From positions 1 to 61,604 of the forward strand of contig JADBYK010000020.1 of the NCBI GenBank assembly GCA_020403045.1: a DNA stretch of 61,604 nt. The letters are read 5' to 3'. This stretch comes from Cytophagales bacterium (GTDB lineage Bacteria; Bacteroidota; Bacteroidia; Cytophagales; Cyclobacteriaceae). Of this stretch, positions 1-7,153 are shown piece after piece. The number at the start of each line of letters is the position of its first letter. Positions within the stretch are counted from its first letter, which is position 1. The notes under the pieces are model-generated. The model ran no database searches. It worked only from the letters and a program-made list of their open reading frames with translations, and was not told where the DNA came from. The position numbers were made by a program, and so were the translations under genes.

Positions 1-23
1 GGAGAGGCTTTTGTAGAGAGCAT

Positions 24-73
24 AAAAATCTGCAAGGTTTTCGACATAAAGTTCTACTTTCTTGCAGATTTTT
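24..73 (-). terminator. Hairpin downstream of the protease/small protein pair
   Basis: Two perfect 13-bp arms (24-36 AAAAATCTGCAAG and 61-73) enclose a 24-nt loop. Each strand has a T-rich run at the end of the stem, so it could end transcripts from either side. It lies about 95 nt past the stop codon of the 165-aa gene. The loop is longer than in a typical intrinsic terminator. Confidence 0.5.
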
Positions 74-166
74 TCAACCAAAATCAATTCATATTCTCAT
101 TAATCTTAACCCTTTAAGCTTTTTAAGGGACAACTACTTAATCCAAACGAGAGCTCCCGCATAAAA

Positions 167-664
167 CTAGCTCTCAGGTTGAAATTTTATCTTTTCGTTT
201 AAGTAAACAATAATTTCCTCAGGATTATCTAATTTTTTCAGGTCTGATTCAACTTTAATGGTTTGAAACTTTATAAGCTTTATTGCATTGTCCAAAACTT
301 GATTAAAAGTCGCAGCGGCTATTTCATTAGTGATTTCTGCCTTTAGTACTTTCTTAAGATAAAATTTTTCAACCTTTTTTACCGCATTATATATTGGCTT
401 TTTTAACGTGATCTTTTCTTCTGTAGCGTATGCCCCGCTAGATTTTAGATAGTAAGTGTATTCACTTTCAAACTTGTTTAGTTTTTCAGCCACTGATTCA
501 CCTAGTGGATGTGTACCAATGTATGAACCTCTTCGATTTGAGCTTCTTGCGGATTCATTTTCATTTGGGTATAAAAATAGCACACCGTTGTCAGATGCTA
601 TCGATTGGCCATAAGAATTAATCGTTGTGGAGACGAGAAATAGCACGAAAAAAACAGACTTCAT
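167..664 (-). CDS. Small exported protein of unknown function
   Basis: A 165-aa protein with a signal peptide (hydrophobic residues 3-17, likely cleavage after SYGQ near residue 20). The mature part is Lys/Glu-rich and probably mostly helical from about residue 60 (YNAVKKVEKFYLKKVL, IKFQTIKVESDLKKL). I recognise no family. Its ATG overlaps the TGA of the upstream metalloprotease (ATGA, 661-664), so the two are probably translationally coupled and their products may act together in the periplasm or outside the cell. It has no T9SS sorting domain and no lipobox. A partner, inhibitor or chaperone of the protease is possible but is inferred from position only. Confidence 0.75.
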   Translation of the reverse strand: MKSVFFVLFLVSTTINSYGQSIASDNGVLFLYPNENESARSSNRRGSYIGTHPLGESVAEKLNKFESEYTYYLKSSGAYATEEKITLKKPIYNAVKKVEKFYLKKVLKAEITNEIAAATFNQVLDNAIKLIKFQTIKVESDLKKLDNPEEIIVYLNEKIKFQPES

Positions 665-2862
665 CTTAATTTATTTATTTTAAAATATCGAACCGATGCA
701 GGGTACGTCACCTTCATCAAATAGACGCCCACATTTAGATGCTCTAACATTAACTCCACCTTTGAGTTTTGATTCAAATATACTTCAGGTAACGCCACTC
801 CTAAAACAGAAAAAATTTGGGCAACACACTTTTCCTTTTTGTTATTCTCTATGGTAAGTGTCTCGACAAAAGGATTGGGATAAACATGGATTTGAAAATC
901 CTCCTCTAAGGATGTGACTAAGAAATCGACAGAAATGGGAGGAATTGCAGGAGACCTAAAGGTTCCAAATCCCACGGCAAAAATTTTGTACTTATACTTC
1001 TTTCCTATTACAATGTTTTGATCAATAAAGGAGATATCATTTTTGGGCAATTTCGCTATTTCAGAAAAAGCACCATCGCCCTCTGACCTTTCGATCACAA
1101 AATTTGTTTCGTTGGTCGAGTTATCCGTCCATCTTAGAGTAACTCCCGTAGGAGTTATATTTGAAGCGCGAAAGTCTGATGGACTAGCAAGCGAATAATC
1201 AGGCACGATAACTATATTGTCAATAAACAAATTATTCCCATTTACTGAAGTATTCGTCCAATTCACCTGCGTAAATTCTTCGTCTGCTACGTTGACCGTT
1301 AGATCCACATTTTTCCATTGAGTGGGTGAAGGAAAAAACTCATTAGATTGTATGGGTACAGTCTGCAATACAGAGCCTCCCTGCTTCCAGATTTGATTTG
1401 GCGTCTTCCCACACTGGTTATAAATCGAAACAGCTAGCGAATCAAACGCATCTGGCCGAAGATTCGCTCCGTCAAGCCCTCCGCTTCTTGACGAGTAGCT
1501 AACATCAAATGAAATCTGAAACTTTTTTACTCCTTTATTATTTAAAAAAGGGCTTACAAGCTGATCGTAATTGATAAAACGATCAGAGGCATAGTTGTAG
1601 TTATTCACATAAACCGATCCAGAGGCTGCACCAGAGCGATCAATACTTGAAAAACTAAAAGTCAAACTTTGATCTGGGTTAACTATAGAAAAGGCCTGCG
1701 GCAAAGAAGAATCAAAGGTATAGCTCAGGTTTCCTGATAATGCAAAATCCAGAGGATCGGTCACAGTAATAAAGTTTGCTCTTTCGGTTGTGACCGTTTG
1801 ACCATTTGCTGCTCTTGCTGTTAACTTCACAGAAAAGCTTCCACCTGTATTATATCTTACTTTTGGCGCACGTTCTGTAGAGGCGGCCGGTGTACCTCCT
1901 GTAAACTCCCATGCCCAGCTGGTAGCTCCAGATCCCGTTGCTGAAAAATTAACTGTAGCTCCTTTACAGACGTTTCTTGTCTGCGTGAATATTGAAGTAG
2001 TGAATTCATCCGATTGTATCAAAAGGTAGTTCCTTCCATTCTCATACCCATTTCTCACTCTTTCATACTGACCAATCGAAAAAAAATCCTGACAAGCATC
2101 GCGCGAGTAAGCCATTATGTTTCTGACATTCGGTGAAAATGCCTGGCCATTTGCATCTCTATCTACCCCTGTATAAGCACATGATGCACTGACTTTACCG
2201 GTGAGATTTGGATCTGCCGGTGTATCACATAGTCGATCTCCAGCATTCTGGCAGTTTGAACCATTAACCAACTCATCTGTGGTGCCTGTATTTGTGGTGC
2301 CATGGGTGTGAAACAGAGTGAAATAGTGACCTAACTCATGCTCGAGTGTAGTGCCTCCGAGTGCACAGCCATACGTTGTAAAGACCCTATCGCTGCTAGG
2401 GGGAAAGCGAGTGTATCCACAAAGAGGAGTTCCATTGGTAATTAGGGTGTTGGTAAAATAGACATTTATCACATTGGAAACATCATTTGGAACAGCTAAA
2501 CCACCCTCGTTAGCAGAATTCAAATTGTAATAACTGTCGCTGACTATGTTGTTGACCTCACCAAACTTGAAGAATTCAATTCCAGCATTGATATAGTAAG
2601 CGTTCAACTTAGAAAATAAATTCGTCAACTGAGCTTCCGAGAAGCCTCCCCCAGTTCCTACAGATGGCCTAACCGCATGGATTTTCAGAGGAATTTTTAT
2701 GACTGTAAGTTGCGTTCTGCCAAATGGCTTTGTTGTCGAAGACTTATGTATATCATTCATGAATTGTAGTTGCTCCACAGTCGGAACAGTGCCACATGTC
2801 TGCCCAAAAACTGCTGGGTTAGCAACAAATAGGAAGAATCCCAGAAAAAAATACGTTCTCAT
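661..2862 (-). CDS. Secreted M43-like zinc metalloprotease with T9SS sorting domain
   Basis: A secreted multidomain protease. I place the start at 2862 (MRTYFFLGFFLFV, cleavage after VFGQ); the frame stays open 24 codons further upstream (to 2934), but that extension would hide the signal peptide. The catalytic domain has the zinc site HELGHYFTLFH around residue 176 and a Met-turn (NIMAYS) about 75 residues later, as in pappalysin-type (M43) metzincins. A PKD-like domain follows (ATSWAWEFTGGTP), then a jelly-roll-like region and a fibronectin type III domain (ASNITPTGVTLRWTDNS). The C-terminal about 75 residues (VYPNPFVETLTIENN ... YFKINKLR) form a type A T9SS sorting domain, so export across the outer membrane is expected. 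Odd point: the metzincin site usually reads HExxHxxGxxH, and here the Gly is Thr. Confidence 0.88.
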   Translation of the reverse strand: MRTYFFLGFFLFVANPAVFGQTCGTVPTVEQLQFMNDIHKSSTTKPFGRTQLTVIKIPLKIHAVRPSVGTGGGFSEAQLTNLFSKLNAYYINAGIEFFKFGEVNNIVSDSYYNLNSANEGGLAVPNDVSNVINVYFTNTLITNGTPLCGYTRFPPSSDRVFTTYGCALGGTTLEHELGHYFTLFHTHGTTNTGTTDELVNGSNCQNAGDRLCDTPADPNLTGKVSASCAYTGVDRDANGQAFSPNVRNIMAYSRDACQDFFSIGQYERVRNGYENGRNYLLIQSDEFTTSIFTQTRNVCKGATVNFSATGSGATSWAWEFTGGTPAASTERAPKVRYNTGGSFSVKLTARAANGQTVTTERANFITVTDPLDFALSGNLSYTFDSSLPQAFSIVNPDQSLTFSFSSIDRSGAASGSVYVNNYNYASDRFINYDQLVSPFLNNKGVKKFQISFDVSYSSRSGGLDGANLRPDAFDSLAVSIYNQCGKTPNQIWKQGGSVLQTVPIQSNEFFPSPTQWKNVDLTVNVADEEFTQVNWTNTSVNGNNLFIDNIVIVPDYSLASPSDFRASNITPTGVTLRWTDNSTNETNFVIERSEGDGAFSEIAKLPKNDISFIDQNIVIGKKYKYKIFAVGFGTFRSPAIPPISVDFLVTSLEEDFQIHVYPNPFVETLTIENNKKEKCVAQIFSVLGVALPEVYLNQNSKVELMLEHLNVGVYLMKVTYPASVRYFKINKLR

Positions 2863-2923
2863 TTCTTTAAACTTTTCGTCTCCAATACCGATCCCACTTT
2901 CAAAACAAAAAATATAAAACACT

Positions 2924-2954
2924 AAAAAGGACACGCAGTTGGCGTATCCTTTTT
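2924..2954 (-). terminator. Intrinsic terminator after the fasciclin gene
   Basis: Arms 2924-2936 and 2942-2954 pair over 13 positions with one mismatch and a 5-nt loop. On the minus strand the stem is followed by T-rich sequence. It lies 22 nt past the fasciclin stop codon and closes the SusCD locus B transcript before the protease gene. Confidence 0.75.
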
Positions 2955-2975
2955 ATTTGGCTGTATCATAACAAT

Positions 2976-4826
2976 CTAAAACTCAAAAAATTTACTAACG
3001 ACATGGACAACTCCATTCTTGGCCAAGAATTTGTCGGTGGTCGTGAATGAGGTAAATTTAGTATCAGGTCTTTGCTTGTCGTCAATAACCACAACATTTC
3101 CCGCGACCACGGCAAAGGTGACATCCTGATCTAAAGCATTTTTTAAGATTGGAATTGCAGACGTTAGCCTCAGAGCAAACTCAGCAGAATTAACAGTATG
3201 TTTATCGATGAGCGTTGTAATCGTTTGTAGCAACGCATCACCAGCTGCTAATGCATTAATTTGTGAAACACTGCTCAAACCAGTTTTTGTTGTGAAAGCA
3301 GCATTTTCAACTGCAAAAAAAGTTTTATTCCCAGAGGTTAAAGAGGCCTCCCTTCCAACCTTTTTAATCGCTGCAGCAATGAGAGTAAATTGCGCATCGC
3401 CATCGAGTTGCTGAACAATGTTGTTAGTCGGTAACGGTACCAAACCAGTATATCCAGTCGTTCCCCACACATAAGCTACTCCATCGTATGCGGCATAACT
3501 AGTTGTTGAGGCTGCACCGAACGCGTTTCTGCTTGCTGCAACACCATTAATAAAGCGTCCTCCGGCTGCATCCACAACAACATAATATTCATTACCGCCC
3601 ACCGATGTAACCTTAGTGCCATTCGTTGCAGTCGTAAAGTTAACCGTTGAAGCAAAAATATGCCGCTCTAGGTACTTAATAATCTCCTGATTATTTGGAA
3701 ATGAACCTGCTGTTGGAGGGACACGCGGAAAGTATACCGCATCTTTGGAGGCTCTATTGATGTCATCAAATCGAGTATAACCAGACGCAGTTACCAAAGG
3801 CCCCAATGCGTCAGGCCCGGCAGTGTCGTTACCTGATGTAGTTAAAACTACTCCTGGCACAGTAATACCCTCCTTTATTCCAACTTTAGGACGAGCAACT
3901 GCACTAATCTGATGCCAAACTCCGTTTGTTGCCAGTTGGTCTGCATTAGAAATAGTACCACCTTCAAAAGCTGGGGTGGTTGCATTGATGTCTATACCCT
4001 TGGTATTGTTTGCTAATGGTCCATTTGCTGTTGCCACCCGCCCTGTGGTCAACTCTATTGAGAAACGTGCAGTCGGTAAAACATGGTATTGTAAAATGGT
4101 TTTCAAGGCATCAACTGCTACTCCATCAAGCGCTGCGGTTGTACCTAAACCAGCTGTTGTAAATGCTGCATTAGTGGGAGCGAATAATGTAAAGTCGCCA
4201 CTCTTCAACACTCCATCCAACCCTGCTCTATCAATCGCGTATTTTAGCAAAGTAAACTGAGGAGGAGTCCCAGCCGCACGAGCAGCAATGGCATCATAAA
4301 TGGATAAAGTTGGTGAAGAAAGCACGAGATTTATTCCATGGAAAATGCCATTCTTGGCTGATCTATCTTTTAAAACGATAGTGCCCAAGGCATTTAAGCT
4401 TGCCGCATTCTGCGTCAGATAAAAGCTTTTTCCATCAAGTGATGCCGCCTTTCTGGGCAGTGATGCAGCAAGATATGAATCTTCAGTAGTTATGTGATAC
4501 CGAAGTACAGAGGCCAAAACAGTTGGATTAATATCATCCACCTTATTGAGACCCAATTGTTTTAACAGCACATTGAAAGCAGCGTTGTTAGGAGCAAATA
4601 CCGTTTGCTTGGTGGCTGCGTTGATTTGAGCTTCCAAACCTGCCAGTTTAACGGCCTTTACAAACTCGGTATAGCCATTGGCCTGAATAATATCAAGAAG
4701 TGTTTTATCAGAAACAGTACCCTTGACTATTTTAGGCTCAGATTCGCAGCCACCTAACCAAATAATGCATACGAGGGCGATAAATAATATTGAATTTTTC
4801 ATTTTCATTGTCGTGTTTTTGAACAT
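2976..4826 (-). CDS. Multi-domain fasciclin (FAS1) lipoprotein
   Basis: A surface or periplasmic lipoprotein of 616 aa. The signal ends in a lipobox (WLGGC); starts at 4826, 4808 (MKMKN) and 4802 (MKN) are all possible, and the shorter ones give a more usual signal length. Four FAS1 units are visible. Each opens with a phrase like TVFAPNNAAF or TLFAPTNAAF and closes with NGIFHGINLVL, NGVWHQISAVA or NGVVHVVSKFF; the third is the most divergent. FAS1 domains are adhesion or ligand-binding folds. It is the last gene of locus B, 7 nt after the Calx-beta-like lipoprotein, so it is probably an accessory surface lipoprotein of that uptake system. Its ligand is unknown. Confidence 0.88.
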   Translation of the reverse strand: MFKNTTMKMKNSILFIALVCIIWLGGCESEPKIVKGTVSDKTLLDIIQANGYTEFVKAVKLAGLEAQINAATKQTVFAPNNAAFNVLLKQLGLNKVDDINPTVLASVLRYHITTEDSYLAASLPRKAASLDGKSFYLTQNAASLNALGTIVLKDRSAKNGIFHGINLVLSSPTLSIYDAIAARAAGTPPQFTLLKYAIDRAGLDGVLKSGDFTLFAPTNAAFTTAGLGTTAALDGVAVDALKTILQYHVLPTARFSIELTTGRVATANGPLANNTKGIDINATTPAFEGGTISNADQLATNGVWHQISAVARPKVGIKEGITVPGVVLTTSGNDTAGPDALGPLVTASGYTRFDDINRASKDAVYFPRVPPTAGSFPNNQEIIKYLERHIFASTVNFTTATNGTKVTSVGGNEYYVVVDAAGGRFINGVAASRNAFGAASTTSYAAYDGVAYVWGTTGYTGLVPLPTNNIVQQLDGDAQFTLIAAAIKKVGREASLTSGNKTFFAVENAAFTTKTGLSSVSQINALAAGDALLQTITTLIDKHTVNSAEFALRLTSAIPILKNALDQDVTFAVVAGNVVVIDDKQRPDTKFTSFTTTDKFLAKNGVVHVVSKFFEF

Positions 4827-4833
4827 GCGATTT

Positions 4834-5745
4834 TTACTTTTTAGTCAGGATCCATTCGTACGCACCAAAATTCGCTAAGGGACCAGAGCCCTTTATCTCG
4901 AATTTAGATTCATTATAGCTAGTCGCAGTTAGGGTATGGACATTAAACTCAGCTACACGGGGGTTACCCGCATCAAACCTCACCTCTTTTGTACAGGTCA
5001 CAAAAGTAAGTGCAGCAGGCGCATCAAAGTAAACATTAAAACCGGGTGAGTTTCTTATCAATACTTTTGTTCCTGTTCCGTCAGCCGGATCTAATGCTAA
5101 TTCAACTTGGTAGGTTTCTCCAAAGAAATCCTTTAGCCCTCTTGGCGCATTTGGTCCGGCTGTAAATTGCTCTTTTACAGAATAAATACCAACCCAACTA
5201 TTAATCGCAATCGGGCAATCGTCATCTGCAATTGTTACGGTTAACTTTTTGTTTACAGCGGATGCCCCTCGACCCAATTTAAGTGACCCAGCCCCCGTTA
5301 TTTCAATGGTAATTACTTTATCACCGCTCGAAAATAAGTCATCGTTAGATCGAATGAAAAAAGTACCGGATACCTGCCCCGCAGGGATTTCGATTGAATA
5401 ATTACCATTTGATCCGGCAGCGGAAACATAATAAGTTGAAGACGCATCGTCACCCGCGGCCGCAAAAGATGTGGTTTTTGCGAATTTTCCTGAAAGTGTG
5501 AAATTAACCACTTGAGCTTCTGAGATGTTAGACCGCACAACATTGACGTTTAGCTGAGCTCCCACTTTTGTGTCGACTTTTGCAGCTGAACTTACAACGG
5601 TTGATTCTGGTAGGGTCGCGGAAGCTCTATCAAAAGATGCATAGGCGTCTTTATACCCTGCAATGATTTCATCGTCCTTACATGCTATGAAAGACCCCAG
5701 CAAGACAAGGACAAGTAAACAGCTTTTATTGAATATTTTTTTCAT
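4834..5745 (-). CDS. SusCD-associated surface lipoprotein, Calx-beta-like
   Basis: A 303-aa lipoprotein with lipobox FIAC (Cys22) followed by KDDE. A Lys-Asp/Glu run right after the lipidated Cys fits the lipoprotein export signal described for Bacteroidota surface lipoproteins, so exposure on the outer face is likely. Residues about 60-175 look like one Calx-beta-type module (paired strands ending VTIADDDCP); the C-terminal third is a separate beta-rich domain. It sits 18 nt downstream of susD and just before the fasciclin gene, the position of SusE/SusF-like accessory ligand-binding lipoproteins. Assignment beyond that is not possible from sequence alone. Confidence 0.75.
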   Translation of the reverse strand: MKKIFNKSCLLVLVLLGSFIACKDDEIIAGYKDAYASFDRASATLPESTVVSSAAKVDTKVGAQLNVNVVRSNISEAQVVNFTLSGKFAKTTSFAAAGDDASSTYYVSAAGSNGNYSIEIPAGQVSGTFFIRSNDDLFSSGDKVITIEITGAGSLKLGRGASAVNKKLTVTIADDDCPIAINSWVGIYSVKEQFTAGPNAPRGLKDFFGETYQVELALDPADGTGTKVLIRNSPGFNVYFDAPAALTFVTCTKEVRFDAGNPRVAEFNVHTLTATSYNESKFEIKGSGPLANFGAYEWILTKK

Positions 5746-5763
5746 ACAAATTTCAGTTAAAAG

Positions 5764-7092
5764 TTAGTACCCAGGATTTTGAGTAAGATTTTTATTGATA
5801 TTCAAATCGTAAAAAGGAAGCGGAAACAATTTGTCCACATCAGGATTCCAATTTGCTCCACTTACCACTGACATCACAGCGTCAACCTTATTCGTTCTAA
5901 TCAAATCATTCCAACGATGCCCTTCAAAGGATAACTCAACAAATCGCTCAGCTAAGACATCATCTATCGTAATCGACCCTGACTTTAAAGGTACTCCAGC
6001 TCTCGCACGGAGCGTATTTATATCTGTGAGCGCTTGTGCATTACCCAGATTCGCTTCCGCTCGTATCAAATACAACTCTGCTAATCTCACAACGGGCACT
6101 AAGCTAGCTCCGGTAGAAAGATCCGGATATTTGTTTACCGCAAATCTACCAGCGGGATCGCCAGCATTTAAAACAATTAATCTACGCTTGTCGGCTGGGT
6201 CGAAGGCAGCTAATAATTGAGGGCTAACCGCATACTCGAATCGACCGGCAGGGAGAAATTGAAAGGGGAGTCCATTCTGATCATTTGCGCTAAAGAAAAT
6301 CGAAAATATGGCTTCTGAGCTTCCCGTTTTGAAAGCGTCCGCATAATTGGCAGAAAGTAAATACCCTCCAGCAGTAATAATATTATTTGCCAACTGACCA
6401 GCGCCTGCAACATTTCCTGAATAAAGAAGCGCTCTTGCCTGTAATCCTTTTACCCCCCATTCGGTAAGTCTAAATGGCCCAGCCGCTTTAGATCCCTCGA
6501 CTGATGCTAAATCTGTAGCCGCAGCTTGTAATTCGCTTATTATAAAACTATAAACCTCCTCCTTTTTTGCTCTCGAAATAGTTGAAAGCTGAGCCAGCTC
6601 ACTCGTTGTTGCCAAGGGAAAATCGCCAAACACTTTCACACCTTCTAAGTGAAAGAAGGCACGCAAAGCGCGGGCTTCTGCTGTGTACTGTTTTCTCTGC
6701 AGGTCAGTAAGTTTTGGCAGGGTTACTGAACTCGTCAGCTTGTCGATAATCACATTGGCTTGATAAATTCCAGTGAAAATTGCAGGCCAAATGGCTCTGA
6801 TCTCGGCATTGTCTGCTGTTAGTTGGTTATTGTCAAAATCCCTGATGGATGGAAAAGAGCCACTGTGAGTAAGTTCATCAGACACGACCCCGGGGATGGC
6901 GACAGCCCGGTTTCCGTAAAGACCATCCGTTTGAATCCTAGAGTATACCCCAAAGAGAGCTGCAAGCGCGCTGGGTCCATCTTCTATCACGGTCTCAGTG
7001 GTAATAATGTTGACCGGTTTTTGCTCAAGGAAGTCTTCGCACGAAGTCGAGAGCAAAATCAATGTAAGTGCGGTTAAAAATATTTTTTTCAT
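5764..7092 (-). CDS. SusD/RagB family nutrient-binding lipoprotein
   Basis: A SusD-type lid lipoprotein of 442 aa that works with the adjacent SusC channel. The signal has lipobox STSC (Cys18). The SusD N-terminal region (FLEQKPVNIITTETVIEDG) with TPR-like helices (QANVIIDKL, EARALRAFFHLEGVKVFGDFPL) is followed by the C-terminal SusD/RagB signature (INTLRARAGVP, AERFVELSFEGHRWNDLIR, LFPLPFYDLNINKNLTQNPGY). It is somewhat shorter than many SusD proteins (usually 480-600 aa). It starts 61 nt downstream of susC of locus B in the same orientation. Confidence 0.93.
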   Translation of the reverse strand: MKKIFLTALTLILLSTSCEDFLEQKPVNIITTETVIEDGPSALAALFGVYSRIQTDGLYGNRAVAIPGVVSDELTHSGSFPSIRDFDNNQLTADNAEIRAIWPAIFTGIYQANVIIDKLTSSVTLPKLTDLQRKQYTAEARALRAFFHLEGVKVFGDFPLATTSELAQLSTISRAKKEEVYSFIISELQAAATDLASVEGSKAAGPFRLTEWGVKGLQARALLYSGNVAGAGQLANNIITAGGYLLSANYADAFKTGSSEAIFSIFFSANDQNGLPFQFLPAGRFEYAVSPQLLAAFDPADKRRLIVLNAGDPAGRFAVNKYPDLSTGASLVPVVRLAELYLIRAEANLGNAQALTDINTLRARAGVPLKSGSITIDDVLAERFVELSFEGHRWNDLIRTNKVDAVMSVVSGANWNPDVDKLFPLPFYDLNINKNLTQNPGY

Positions 7093-7153
7093 ATCTATTT
7101 AATTTTTGAATTTGAAACAATCAAACTTGTTGAGCATTTCGTTAATTCCTTTT

